From: Biomaibacter acetigenes
GTDB taxonomy: Bacteria; Bacillota; Thermosediminibacteria; Thermosediminibacterales; Tepidanaerobacteraceae
DNA: 64,000 nt
Direction: 5' to 3'
Assembly: GCF_003691585.1 (NCBI RefSeq)
Contig: NZ_CP033169.1
Span: 3,224,001 to 3,288,000 of the forward strand
Shown in pieces: positions 42,937 through 54,030 of the stretch; position 1 is the first letter of the stretch, and the number at the start of each line of letters is the position of its first letter. The notes under the pieces are model-generated. The model did not search any database. It saw only the letters and a list, made by a program, of their open reading frames with translations, and was not told the origin of the DNA. Position numbers and translations under genes: made by a program.

Positions 42937-44598
42937 TTATTTTATCAATAGAATTTTGCAGTAGAAATCGTCTCTAACGCTGTAGACGATATCCCCCGGT
43001 TTAACACTCTGGTAGGGAATCACTTTACTGTCTTTTATCACAAGGGCGGTGTCTATACCCATCCTGACTGGCTGATTTTTGGGCATCCACTGGTTTTTGC
43101 GGCTGCTCCAGTCCCTGGCGTCTTTTACCGTAATGGTGATTCCTGTCATGGGATCGTCTTCAACGGATTCCACCGTACCGGCTGTAATCCTCTGCCTGAG
43201 CAGGGAATCCATGCGTTTTTTCACGGCCACCGCCACGATGCGGTCGCCGTCGGTATACATATAGCCGTACCAGTCCTTTAAGCCTTTATCTTTCGCATAG
43301 TCGCTCTTTTCATCCACCGCATAATCCTTCGAGTAAAATTCCTTGCGGCTGATTTCTTTTTTCTCCTCAAGGTCATAAAAATAGGTATCGTCATCGAAAT
43401 AAAGCTTTTTGTCTTCATCAAAGGATTCCCATTCATTCCTGTTCAGAATGAAGAAGTCCGTAAGGGTCAATTGATTTTCCACAATCTCATCAAGCCTTCC
43501 GGCAAACAGAAAGTTCTGGCCTATGCTGGAGTTGTTTATGGCCTCATCATATATGTATACAATATCTGCCGTGTTCTGACTCCCCCTGCCATCGGCCACT
43601 ATCAGGGCATCGGAGTCAGGATTTATGGAATATTTATCTATAATCCTGCCATTTTTTATGAATATGGTGCCATCATTAAAGGATATATTCTTCTTGTTGA
43701 AAAGTTCGAAAGCCCCAAAGTACCAGTTAATGTCCTCTATTTTATCACTTATCATTATCTCGCTCTGATTTTTTATGACCATTTTGTAGATGCGGTCTTT
43801 GCCGAAAAAATCCCTGGCCGCCAGGTATGCTGTTTTACCCCTGAAATATTTGAGGTTGTTCAGGGGGATTTTACTGCCGGCTGTAAAGATTCCCACGTCA
43901 TCGGATAGCTGAAATTGCATGACGCTCTCCACATCCTTCCAGGTCCCGTCAGTGAGAACTTTTACATCATTTAACGTAATCCTGCCGTAAGATTTGTCGG
44001 TAACCTGCAGTGTGCCTCTATAAAGGGCTTTCACTTTTATGGAGTCGCCCTGGATGCTTATCCTGCTTATTATGGTGGAATCTGCCTCATCGAAGAAAAA
44101 CCTCACGCTGTCACCTTCATAAAGGGTGGATAATGGGACATTCCGGCCGTTTTTCAGCGCGATGGTGGCCGGCGAGGTAAAATAGGTTTCCTCCCGGCCG
44201 GTGGCAAGTTTTATTATGATCTGGTTCCTGTCTATCTTTTTAACCACGCCGCTTCTCACCTTGCCGCCGGGGGGTATGTACCCCGGGGTTTCGGTGGAAT
44301 AGCCCTCCATATATGTTACATTCTGGCCCAGATGGAGAATATATACCTCCATGCCAGCCCTGAAATCGCCCCAGGAGGCGGGAAGATTGTCTATCTTAAA
44401 AAGGGTGCCGGAGGTAAAAGCCAGGGTGCTGACCCTGCCGTCATATTGTTCTACTGTGACTTTTTGGGCGCTAATATCCTTAATGTAGCCCTCCAGGGGC
44501 GACCCGGCGGGGTGGTACTCCGTATCTCCCCGGGAAAATCCGGGACTGAGCATGAAAATAAATGCTGCCAGAAACAGGGATATAAATCTTTTCATCAT
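42937..44598 (-). CDS. Secreted protein of unknown family in the TIG/SLH operon
   Basis: Signal peptide MMKRFISLFLAAFIFMLSPGFSRG, then about 525 residues with no motif I recognise. Many short beta segments with repeated small patterns (GYIKDISAQKVTVEQYDG, KKIDRNQIIIKLATGRE, GTVESVEDDPMTGITITVKDA) suggest repeated small beta-barrel (OB- or SH3-like) domains, each beginning G-x-V/I-x-x-I/V. ATG 44598 follows AGCAGGAGGTAAAAAGC. It is six bases after the preceding TIG gene and 15 bases before the SLH gene, so it is part of the same transcript. Probably exported; function unknown. Confidence 0.7.
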   Translation of the reverse strand: MMKRFISLFLAAFIFMLSPGFSRGDTEYHPAGSPLEGYIKDISAQKVTVEQYDGRVSTLAFTSGTLFKIDNLPASWGDFRAGMEVYILHLGQNVTYMEGYSTETPGYIPPGGKVRSGVVKKIDRNQIIIKLATGREETYFTSPATIALKNGRNVPLSTLYEGDSVRFFFDEADSTIISRISIQGDSIKVKALYRGTLQVTDKSYGRITLNDVKVLTDGTWKDVESVMQFQLSDDVGIFTAGSKIPLNNLKYFRGKTAYLAARDFFGKDRIYKMVIKNQSEIMISDKIEDINWYFGAFELFNKKNISFNDGTIFIKNGRIIDKYSINPDSDALIVADGRGSQNTADIVYIYDEAINNSSIGQNFLFAGRLDEIVENQLTLTDFFILNRNEWESFDEDKKLYFDDDTYFYDLEEKKEISRKEFYSKDYAVDEKSDYAKDKGLKDWYGYMYTDGDRIVAVAVKKRMDSLLRQRITAGTVESVEDDPMTGITITVKDARDWSSRKNQWMPKNQPVRMGIDTALVIKDSKVIPYQSVKPGDIVYSVRDDFYCKILLIK

Positions 44599-44603
44599 GC
44601 TTT

Positions 44604-47600
44604 TTACCTCCTGCTTCCTATTACTGCAAATCTTCCCATACTATCGATAAGGGCGCTCACTGTAGAGCCGCCGGGGCTTTTTGCAACTTCCTGCCATGTA
44701 CCCGTGTAGTCGTCATACCTGCACAATGCGATACTGCCTAGCCTCCTCAAACCTGCCTTTGCAGTGTCGTATTCCAGGGTAATTTGCATGGAGGAGCTCA
44801 GGTATTCCATGGGGGTGGAGTCTGCTCCCAGATAAAACTCGGCCTTCAAAACATACTGCTGCGAAAGCAGCGTCTTTCCCTTTACGTCCGGGCTCCCCTC
44901 ATAAGGAGTGACTGTGAACCTTACTCCCGCATCGCGCCTGGACCTGTACTGAGACACTTTCGATGTATCGAATACACCGGGATTAAACTTTATGGTGAAG
45001 TCTTTTCCTGTAATTATGATATCTGCTGCGTCTTTCTTTGTTATCACTGCTGCAGGGATACTCACAACAGCTTCTTTCACCCCTGTCGAGTCCTGAGTTG
45101 TAAGGTCTATCCTGGTTTCATCCTTATAGTCATCAAGGCCTATGGTTACACTCTGGGCACCACCGGCAGTCTGTTTTTGAGTCTTTTCTTCGATGCCGCC
45201 GTCCTCATCAGGAGGGCCGGCGGTTTTTCCAGTCTTTACGGTGTTACTTTCGGCCGAGGGCGGAGAGGAACCGAACCTGCCTATGGCCTTAACTATGAAT
45301 TTATATCTGGTATTGGGCTCCAGGTCGCTGTACAGGTAGCTGGTGAGCACGGTAGAGCCTATAAATTCAATTTCATTGTCATCAATGACCACGTACACCT
45401 CATATTCGCCGGCTCCATCTACCCTGTTCCAGTTAATTTTTATATAGCGGTCATATACCAGCTCCGCATAAACTCCCAGGGGGGCCTGCAGTTGTGTCAG
45501 TTCATAAATGAGGTCGCTATAAACTTCAGTAGCGCCGCCGTCGGGATTTATTACCATGATGCCGCCGGTCCCCACCTTCCCGGGAGGCGTTTTTACCGTC
45601 AGTGTATCGGAGTCGATGAATTTCACTTCGGTGCCGTCGGTGCCCGTTTCTAGTTCGTAGGGTATGCCTTCGATGTATATGATGGTTCCCGTGGCGGTGT
45701 TTTCATCTTCCACCTTCTTTATAGAGGGATTGAATATGACTCTGGCGCCTTCCTCAAAGCCCGAACCCTTTAGCTTTATCTCCTGGCCGCCTTCAACGGA
45801 AATGCGGGTTATCCTGGTAATCTCCGCTGGGTCCGTCGGGTCCACCACTGCCGATATCCTGGGACTGCTCAGGTATGTAAAGCTGCCGGGGTTGGAAAGT
45901 TCACCGTCAGGATTTTCAACTTTCACTTCCACTTTTCCGGGGGCGTGGGGCGGTGTGGTAACAATGATAGTCTTGTAGTCCACCACTTTCACATTGTCCT
46001 GCGGCACGGTTACCCCGCCAAAAAACACCTTGAGACCTTCCCGGAAATCCTTTCCTTCTATCTTCACTGTGGTCCCGCCGGTGGAAGGTCCATAGCCGGG
46101 GGTTATCTTCTTCACCGCCGGGGCGGTTTCTCCTTTTATGAACATGATGTATATGGGCCTGGGAGTGCATTCATCAGAGGAAGCCATACCTCCGTCTTCA
46201 TTTATTACCACCACCCGGTGAAGTTTGCCCACGGCGCTGTCGGGCACCGCCGGCATGGTAAAGGTAAGTTTTGAGGGAAGCATATAGGTTATATCCTGGG
46301 GTTTGATGGTTACGAGGTCCGAAATCTGTATCCTCGCATTTTCCCGGAAATCACTGCCTATAATGCTTACCGTGTTGCCGCCCTTATAGGTCATGTAGAG
46401 GACTTTTACATCCCGACCGTTTATATTCTCCTCCTGGGGAGAATTTCCTTCCTTTGTGATATTGATGATGGCAGGCTTGCTGGCAGGGTTTTTATATTCA
46501 AACTGGCCTTGAGCCGTGCCGCCGTCGGGATTTATGACCGTGACATCCACCTTACCAATGGTGTAATAGGCGGGTGTTGTCACCACCAGATGCCCGCTGT
46601 TCATGAATTCGGCGCCGGGGGCATACCCTCTCTCCACAAAAAGCCTTCTGTCCGATATTTCAAGGCATATGAGCTCCCCACCCCCATAATTTATATCCCC
46701 GGTACCGCTGTGTGCCACCAGCTGGTTGGTGGGATAATAGAGCACGCTGCCATCATAGTTTATAGTACCGCTGGTATAGGTCAATCCTTTTTCACTTATC
46801 TCCAGCAGCACCCGGCCGCTGGCATATTCCACCTTGAGGCCTCCGGCAAGATATACGGTGGTCCTGCCGTTGTCTATTCTTCCTGAATTTTCCTGCTCCC
46901 GGGGTATATCCCTGTTGGTGATATTACCGAAACGCACCAGCACTTCCGGGGGCGTCTGCCCATTGTAAACATTGATATTGCTCTTCATAAACCCGCTGCC
47001 GAAGATTTCAACCCGGTCCCCTCCCTGTTTCTTGCCTTCGGAGGGCACTATACTTGTTATGGACGGGTTTGATGACTGGTAAGTGAATTTAACGCTGTTT
47101 GAAATCCCCGAGTCGTTGTTTACTACATAAACATCCACATCTCCCGCTGTGCCCGGCGGTGTAGTGACCTTAAGGTAGCCGTCGGAAAACTCCGAGACCT
47201 GGGCAATTCTATTTCCGAAGTAGACTCTGGGTAAAACTGAAAGGGCGAAATTGCCATATTCATCACTGTTCTGCTTCAATTCCTCGACGGTCTTCCCCCT
47301 GAAGTCATCCCACTGCCCGTTGCCGCTAATATCCTGGTAAAGTTCGTTTTCATCCCTCATTTGATTCCTGTTGTCATCATTGAAAGGTTCGAAGAAGCGG
47401 AAATCTCTTCCGAAAATCTCCACCACTTCCTGTCCCGCGGCACTTCCCTTCTGGGGCACTACCCTGGTAATCTGGGGATGGCTGGTGGGCACCACATATG
47501 TAAATCCATCCTCCTTGCCGGCGCTGGCCCCGTCGGGGTTTATCACCACCACGGGCACGGTAATGCGATCGGTGCCCTTTTCCTTGCTCAGGTCTCCCGA

Positions 47601-48440
47601 AAAGGGCGGAACCTTGACAGTAATCTTGCCGCCGTCTACGCTCACAAAAGTGTCCTCTTTTCTAACTTCCACACCGTTTATGAAAACCCTGGTCTTATTG
47701 ATGCCATCGTCTTTAAAATCGGAACCGCTGATGTCGATGGTATAACCCCCGTCAGTGGAACCCCTGTCGGGAATAATCTCTTTTATAACGGGCTTCGACT
47801 GGGGCTGGGTATAGTAATAAAATCCCTGTTCATTCAAGCGGCTGTCCTTTTTTGTGTCGGGGTTCAATACCGTCAAATCATACCAGCCGTCACCGAGGGT
47901 CAGTATGGGGACTTTGAATATGATGGTGTTTTTGTCCACCACCTTAACCGCATCGCCCACGATTTTTCCATTGGTGTCCACTTTAAAGGGTGTTTGCAGG
48001 GTAAGACATACTTGGGGAGAAGCTTCGGGACCGATAATAATCTGTGTGGCGCTGTCATTTTGTTTTAAAGTCAGGCTATAGTCGCTGCCGCCTACCTGGC
48101 TGGCGTAAAGCTTGCCATCTTTGACTGTCACCCTGTAGGTGTTGTTTACACCATCTGAAATCATGGGGTTGCCCTGGGCATCAAGGCTGATGGCATAAAA
48201 CTTGCCGTTTTGCTCATCGTAAAGGATTACGCTGTGCCAGTAATCGGCCAGCCTGGCGTATGTTCCCCCGTCAGGATTCTGCCCGATGCTGATGATATCA
48301 TCATCTGCCGGTGACATATAATCCCGGAGGAGAATTTTCTTCGTAACCGGGTCTATATTATACTGGTTGATATCCTGCCCCTCCAGCAGGATTCTGGTAC
48401 CTATGAGCTTATATATTTCATCGGGTCTGGCCGTGGGGGT
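44604..48440 (-). CDS. Giant TIG/IPT-repeat and fibronectin-III surface protein, C-terminal part
   Basis: Continues the gene at 48418-50772 after a frameshift near 48435-48439. It contains at least six IPT/TIG domains, each beginning with a pattern such as IKEIIPDRGSTDGGYTIDISG, ITRVVPQKGSAAGQEVVEIFG, ITSIVPSEGKKQGGDRVEIFG or VKKITPGYGPSTGGTTVKIEG. Then comes a fibronectin type III domain (VYAELVYDRYIKINWNRVDGAGEYEVYVV) and a C-terminal beta domain ending GRFAVIGSRR. With no separate signal peptide it is expressed only if the frame is restored. The joined gene would encode about 2050 residues. TIG domains occur in bacterial adhesins and S-layer-associated proteins; a structural or adhesive role is inferred. 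Confidence 0.78.
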   Translation of the reverse strand, partial: TPTARPDEIYKLIGTRILLEGQDINQYNIDPVTKKILLRDYMSPADDDIISIGQNPDGGTYARLADYWHSVILYDEQNGKFYAISLDAQGNPMISDGVNNTYRVTVKDGKLYASQVGGSDYSLTLKQNDSATQIIIGPEASPQVCLTLQTPFKVDTNGKIVGDAVKVVDKNTIIFKVPILTLGDGWYDLTVLNPDTKKDSRLNEQGFYYYTQPQSKPVIKEIIPDRGSTDGGYTIDISGSDFKDDGINKTRVFINGVEVRKEDTFVSVDGGKITVKVPPFSGDLSKEKGTDRITVPVVVINPDGASAGKEDGFTYVVPTSHPQITRVVPQKGSAAGQEVVEIFGRDFRFFEPFNDDNRNQMRDENELYQDISGNGQWDDFRGKTVEELKQNSDEYGNFALSVLPRVYFGNRIAQVSEFSDGYLKVTTPPGTAGDVDVYVVNNDSGISNSVKFTYQSSNPSITSIVPSEGKKQGGDRVEIFGSGFMKSNINVYNGQTPPEVLVRFGNITNRDIPREQENSGRIDNGRTTVYLAGGLKVEYASGRVLLEISEKGLTYTSGTINYDGSVLYYPTNQLVAHSGTGDINYGGGELICLEISDRRLFVERGYAPGAEFMNSGHLVVTTPAYYTIGKVDVTVINPDGGTAQGQFEYKNPASKPAIINITKEGNSPQEENINGRDVKVLYMTYKGGNTVSIIGSDFRENARIQISDLVTIKPQDITYMLPSKLTFTMPAVPDSAVGKLHRVVVINEDGGMASSDECTPRPIYIMFIKGETAPAVKKITPGYGPSTGGTTVKIEGKDFREGLKVFFGGVTVPQDNVKVVDYKTIIVTTPPHAPGKVEVKVENPDGELSNPGSFTYLSSPRISAVVDPTDPAEITRITRISVEGGQEIKLKGSGFEEGARVIFNPSIKKVEDENTATGTIIYIEGIPYELETGTDGTEVKFIDSDTLTVKTPPGKVGTGGIMVINPDGGATEVYSDLIYELTQLQAPLGVYAELVYDRYIKINWNRVDGAGEYEVYVVIDDNEIEFIGSTVLTSYLYSDLEPNTRYKFIVKAIGRFGSSPPSAESNTVKTGKTAGPPDEDGGIEEKTQKQTAGGAQSVTIGLDDYKDETRIDLTTQDSTGVKEAVVSIPAAVITKKDAADIIITGKDFTIKFNPGVFDTSKVSQYRSRRDAGVRFTVTPYEGSPDVKGKTLLSQQYVLKAEFYLGADSTPMEYLSSSMQITLEYDTAKAGLRRLGSIALCRYDDYTGTWQEVAKSPGGSTVSALIDSMGRFAVIGSRR

Positions 48441-50772
48441 CCTGCGCCAGGAAATTGTCGCCCTTTATCTGCACCAGAGTGCCGGTGTTACCGGATTTTG
48501 GTGCAAAATCAGTGATCCTGGGGTCCGTATAGGTCTTTACATAGTAGAAATCCCTGACTGCCATGCCTCCTCCGGGATTTATTACCTGCAGCTGAGTGCT
48601 TCCTTCCCTGCCGGGAGGAGCCTTGAAGGTTATGGTCCTGCCGTCCCCTGACCTTGTTATGCCCGATACCTCCCTGCCGTCGATAAAGACCTTTACTCCA
48701 TCCTGAAAATTGCTTCCCCTGACGGTTACGTTTTCACCGCCTTCCACCGTAACCGCATCGGGAATGACGCTTTCCACAACGGGCATCTTACTTTCATTGG
48801 GCAGCAGGAATTTGACCGTCACCGAAGCATCGGAGGAAAGCCCCGGTTTGGAAGAATTTCTTATGGGGTTGGTGATTATTACGGGTATGGCCGTACCTAT
48901 AAATGCTTCCGGCACCTCCGTCCCCGCAGGGATTACAGCCACGATCCTTGTCCCTATTTCATTTCCTGCAGTGCCATCCAGTATGTTTCCCCCGCTGTCT
49001 TCCACATAGACCCGCAGGTTCGGGTTAGAGTTTTTATCCAGGACGACTTTGCTTGCGGCATTGCTGAACTGGATAATGGGGTAACGGGTTACGAAACCTT
49101 CGATTTCATCATTGTACTTATGTATCAGAAAATCCTTGCCGCTGATGGCTATGAGCAGGTCCTGCCCGATCCTGTATTTGCCATCCTGGCCTTTTTCAAT
49201 GAATATCTCAAATGGAATCATACTGATGACTTCGGGTTTTACGGTGCTGGGGATAAAGGTATAAGCCTGCGGCAGTTCTGCCCTTTCGGTAAACACAAAC
49301 TGGCCGGTATCATATTTTAGCGTGGTCTCGGTTTCCACCACCACATCCCTGATATAGTTTCCATCGTCTATGGTAACGGGTGAAACCATAATGTTGAGCT
49401 TATCCATTTCCGGGGAAAAAGTGGAATCACTCCTGAAAGTGGCCATATTGCCTATGATTACGGTAATTTTTTTGGTAACTTCCGTAATATCCCTGCCATT
49501 GTATGACGCCACTTTCTGACCGTTTTTTTGCCAGGTTCTCACCAGGACCGGATGGTCTTGCTGTTCATTGTAGATAAAATCGGTCACGGTGACATCCGGT
49601 TCCATGGCAAGATCATCGATGTTCAGGCTTCCCAGGTACCTGCCGGATATGGCTGCGGGAGAACCCGTATCGGGGCCGCTGCCGGGCTGAATGGTGTCGA
49701 TTCTGGCGCTCCTGTATCCATCTATCACCGTAAACTTCTGGTCAAGGATTTTTTCGCCCGTAACATAATCCATAGGGTCGGAGCCGTCAGGCACTTTGTT
49801 GGTTATCACCACGTAATATTCGCCCTTTTCCAGGTTTGGAACTTCTACGGTTAAAATGTCTTTTTCACCTTCGGCATTGTATTTGTATGTGGGATTTTTA
49901 CCTCTGTTCGCTGCTGTATAGGGATCGGTGCCATCGATTCTTTTCAGGAAAAAAACATCATACAGATTCAGAACATCAGCTTTAAAATATATCTTGCTGC
50001 CTGCAGGCCCCCTGTTGGGAAACATCTGCAGGTCACCTGATATGTTGAGGTCTTGAACCAGTCTGAACTGGTCCGTGTATTTATAAAAAATATCCACGTT
50101 TACTTTATTCGTGTAGTTGCTGTTAAAGACTATATCTTCCGTCTGCCACTTGCGCTCGATGACTATATCCTGCAGCCCCAGTTCACCGGTGGGATTGTTT
50201 AACGTAACGCTGTCGTTGGAAACAAACAAACTGTTGTCTATTTTTGTAAAGGCAATGCCCCTGCCGTATGTCACCGAAAATTCATTTGAGCTTCTTATTA
50301 AATTAAAATCGGAACCGTATATGGTGGTGCTTCCCGTATCTTTCTTCACCGTCCGGGGATTGATTCCGCTTACGGCAGGCATAATGCCTTTATCTCCAAT
50401 ATTTATCGATGCTCCACCCACCGTAATCTTGGTTATGCCTTTCAGTGCCTCCCAGTCGGCAGGATTGGTAAATTCAAAATATAATGTATCATTGGTATTT
50501 ATTTTGGGATTTGACAGCAATCTGGGTTGGCCCGAGACAAAAACCTGTACGCTGGCGTTCTGGATATTCCTGCCTTCTACGGTTATATACATGGACTTTT
50601 GTATCTGGCTGGCATCAAAGGTTTTGCCGATGGTTACATCGGTCACATAAAAATTATCCGGGTCAAAAGCTGAAGCCTTCCTTACATTCCACGGGGCCAG
50701 GGTAAAAAGCATCACAGCAGCTAAAGCCAGGGATATTAATCTATAACCTTTTTTCCGCATTAGGGTATTCAT
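48418..50772 (-). CDS. Giant TIG/IPT-repeat surface protein, N-terminal part
   Basis: Signal peptide MRKKGYRLISLALAAVMLFTLAPWNVRKASA follows ATG 50772, which overlaps the stop of the upstream gene (ATGA) and has GGAGGGAGG upstream. The body has Ig-like/TIG modules: SGINPRTVKKDTGSTTIYG, IDTIQPGSGPDTGSPAAISG, VESVIPDAVTVEGGENVTVRG and ITDFAPKSGNTGTLVQIKG. The frame ends at FLAQDPHGQTR, exactly at a run of five C on the coding strand; with one fewer C it would read DPTARPDEIYKLIG and enter the next segment (44604-48440). So these are two parts of one gene. Confidence 0.8.
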   Translation of the reverse strand: MNTLMRKKGYRLISLALAAVMLFTLAPWNVRKASAFDPDNFYVTDVTIGKTFDASQIQKSMYITVEGRNIQNASVQVFVSGQPRLLSNPKINTNDTLYFEFTNPADWEALKGITKITVGGASINIGDKGIMPAVSGINPRTVKKDTGSTTIYGSDFNLIRSSNEFSVTYGRGIAFTKIDNSLFVSNDSVTLNNPTGELGLQDIVIERKWQTEDIVFNSNYTNKVNVDIFYKYTDQFRLVQDLNISGDLQMFPNRGPAGSKIYFKADVLNLYDVFFLKRIDGTDPYTAANRGKNPTYKYNAEGEKDILTVEVPNLEKGEYYVVITNKVPDGSDPMDYVTGEKILDQKFTVIDGYRSARIDTIQPGSGPDTGSPAAISGRYLGSLNIDDLAMEPDVTVTDFIYNEQQDHPVLVRTWQKNGQKVASYNGRDITEVTKKITVIIGNMATFRSDSTFSPEMDKLNIMVSPVTIDDGNYIRDVVVETETTLKYDTGQFVFTERAELPQAYTFIPSTVKPEVISMIPFEIFIEKGQDGKYRIGQDLLIAISGKDFLIHKYNDEIEGFVTRYPIIQFSNAASKVVLDKNSNPNLRVYVEDSGGNILDGTAGNEIGTRIVAVIPAGTEVPEAFIGTAIPVIITNPIRNSSKPGLSSDASVTVKFLLPNESKMPVVESVIPDAVTVEGGENVTVRGSNFQDGVKVFIDGREVSGITRSGDGRTITFKAPPGREGSTQLQVINPGGGMAVRDFYYVKTYTDPRITDFAPKSGNTGTLVQIKGDNFLAQDPHGQTR

Positions 50773-53700
50773 CTCGTTTTACCTCCCTCCACCACTGCAA
50801 AGATACCGGGGTGCTGGCTGGTTATGGTGACGGTCCCGTCAGGTTTATTCACCGTGAAGTATTCTTCCTGCCAGGTCCTGAGATCTTCATCGTACCGCAA
50901 AGCCTTGAGATTATCGCCGTTGCTCTCTTTGAAGGGTATTACAACTTTTATGCCGGTGACCTTGAAATTTTCGCCGGTAACCCGGATGAGGTCGGATTTT
51001 ACCCTGCCGATGCCCAGGCCGGACTTGAGCTTTTGGGAAATGGAGGGCTCCACCCGGCCTAGTATTATCTCCACATCCCGGCTTTTTGCCAGCGGGTCCA
51101 GGGTTACATTGTACAGGGATATGTCCGCCCATTTTGAAAGGGTATCCAGGATTTCTATTTTGTCTTTCTCACTTCCCCGGAACCGGATTTTCCTCACCAG
51201 CACATCCGGACCCATAAGCTCATCCAGGTTAAGCTCAAGATGGCTTTTATCGGTATAATCCCGATCCAGCATGAGAGTGTCTTCGCTTTTGTCAAAGCTG
51301 CCCCTCACATCGCCCAGCCTGCCTTTATATTTTAAAACATAATCTTCTTGCAGTTTAGACCTGCCCTCCTTTACCACGCTGAGGGCTCCGTAAATCTGAT
51401 ATTCATGATCATCATCATTGACAACTTTTACGGTGTAAATCCCGGGCTCCAGACGGTCGCTTCCCGACGGAAGGTATACTTTCAGTATGGGCGACCCGTC
51501 TTCAGCGGTGCCTATCTTCACTTTCCGGGCCTTTATATCATTAAAATACACTTTTACATCCGAACCGTTAAAATAATTTCCTTTCAAAATAATCGGCACA
51601 TCTTCGTCGTAATTTTCCGCCACGCTGCCGCTCTCCACGCCGGTTACCACCGGCACCGCCATGGTGGTAAAACTCCATGTTATCACATCATTCCCGGATA
51701 ATATCTCATCCTGGCCGCCATAGTAAACAATGCCCGCATTAATCATAACGGTATACGTCGTCTGAGATTTCAGGGGCTTTACGGGTATATAAAGATACGC
51801 TTCTTTTGTGCTGCTGTTTTTTACAAATATGTAATTCGATATGTAGGATTTTTTCAATGTTTCATCCTGAATGTTATATATATAGTTCAGGAACTCGGTG
51901 TCAATCATGGAAATCTCATTCTGACCCTGAGAATAAAGGGTGGAAGTCCTCAGCAGATCCAGGCCGCTGGTTTCATCAAAGGTCAGGCTGCCGTCAACAT
52001 CGGAAAAAGTGACCTTAAGGAAGAATCTCTCCACACCGTTGATATACCGCGGGCTGAGTTCTTTCTCGTTATACCAAGCGCCATCATTGCCCGGATATGT
52101 GGATTTCACCACGGGTTTTCCCCTGGGACTTATTTCGAGCCTTACACCGTCATTTTCCACCGGATTGTTTTCTCCAGTAAAATAAAGTCTTACGGCATAT
52201 GTGCCGCTGCCGCTGTCCCTGCCCAATGAATTAACAACGCCGCTGTCTCTCAATTTCACAGTAATTTCCGTCACATTTTCAAACTCCAGATCCTGCTTTC
52301 CAATGGTTAAAGCGGGGCCGCCTGCAGCATTTCCGGCCACCGGCAAAAGTTCCACCTTTTCTACATCTTCAGTAAAGTTGTATCCTCTGATGGTAAAGGA
52401 TGCACCGCCGTTGTAGATGTCCAGCACATTCAGGGAAGAAGGGGATATGCTGTAGATGCCGCGACTTTCGGCGGCATTGCCCCGCACCACGAATTCCATA
52501 TTCATGGCTGAAAGGAATACGCCCTGCCTTGACTCAAACACATCTTCGCCTATGCTCAATTTATATAGTTTCCCCCACTGCAGCTGATGTTCCGGGAAAA
52601 TCTTGATCCTGGTCTTTTTCACACCGTTTTCAAAATAATATTCCAGCCGTACTCTTTCAATGTTTACACCGGCGCCGGTATTGTAACCTTCCGAAAGCAC
52701 GATTCTGTTGAAAGCCGCCGTGTCCCCGGCCTTAAAGATGACTTCCCCGTCGGTATTTAAGACGATGGGATTGGAGTCGCTGTAAGCCGGAACACCGTAG
52801 ACCCTGGAAGAACTTATTCCCACCCAATGGACCGCCGAGCTTCCGGCGGCCGGTGCGGTCCAGAAATAAAAAATAATATCTTTTTCAGGGTTATATCCGT
52901 AGCTGTCTTCCACGATTCTTTTATCGATAAAAAGCCTGTACCGGTTGATGTTCATCAAAGAAAAGCCTGGTTTTACCTCGAGAGTGTTGCCGTTCACTAT
53001 ATTTATCCGGCTGACCGGCACCCTCTGGGATTCATCGGGGTTTACGCCCGGGATGCCCTGCCCGTAGACATATTCCACCACGCTGTCATAAAGCCTTCCT
53101 GAAGGATCATATGCGGTTTCGAGGGGTTTGGGAATTTTATATAGCTTTACCATATCCTGCAGGTTGAGTTTATCCTTTTCTCTGTCCCACTTTATATTTC
53201 TGTCGAAGCGGATGTAAATACTGCCATCGCCGGAAAGCCTGGTGCCCGAAAGGGAAGTTATGTCGTCACCGCCATAGGGGCTGGAGGAAAAACCTGAGAT
53301 TTCCGGCCTTTGACCTTCTCCCGAAGTGGTAAAATTAAGTACCATGTCATCATTGGTTATGTTGTTATAATCCCTGAACCTCACACAGCCGGCCCCAAGG
53401 CGCACCGTATAGGGGGTACTTCTTCTCAGGGGATTGGGGTCGTCATTTATGTCTATGTTAAGCGTTTTCCCATCGGAAGAAAGATATATTTTGCTTTTAT
53501 CCAGAGCATATTGTTCTTCGCCGGATTTCACGGTTATATTATCCCTATTCAAAATTTCGACGGGGTACCGGAAGGTAAATTTTATGGTGGGCTCCACTTC
53601 CACCCCCTCTTGACCGTCTGAAGGATATGTAGAGCTGAGCATGTTGTATGTAGTAAAATCCAGGGTTATGCCGCCATTATAGACGGTTCCGCCGCTGTTT

Positions 53701-54030
53701 TTGAGCTGTACGGCACCGCTCTGAATTGCTATAGTGAATTTAGAAAAATTTTTTATAGCGGCTCCATTTCTGGCCTTGAGGACAAGCTTGCTGTTTTCGG
53801 CATATACGTCAAAATCGTTCACAAAAGATGCGCCCGTCAGATTCATGGAAGGCTCCAGCGGAACCGCTGTGATCGACATCCGGTTCCTTAAGACCTGGGG
53901 ATCTATGGAAATATCGTCGGCAAATTCCAGGATTACGGCGGAAAGGTCCTGATAAACCTTTGCGCCTTTTGCAGGAATCGTTGTGATTAAAATATCTGTC
54001 TGGTTTTGCTCACCTTTTGTGACAAATAAA
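50769..54030 (-). CDS. Large Ig-like/TIG surface protein, main part after frameshift
   Basis: About 1080 residues in this frame, of which the first 50 come before any ATG (LFVTKGEQNQTDILITTIPAKG...). It contains bacterial Ig-like (SbsA-type) modules such as YPSDGQEGVEVEPTIKFTF with TTYTVMINAG-like ends, and TIG modules (IYSISPSSLNVLDIYNGGASF, VVTGVESGSVAENYDEDVPIIL). The C-terminus GIFAVVEGGKTR resembles that of the next gene. It lacks its own signal peptide; the upstream fragment at 53987-54469 supplies it. The shared frame break is at a run of five T on the coding strand (54028-54032). Confidence 0.78.
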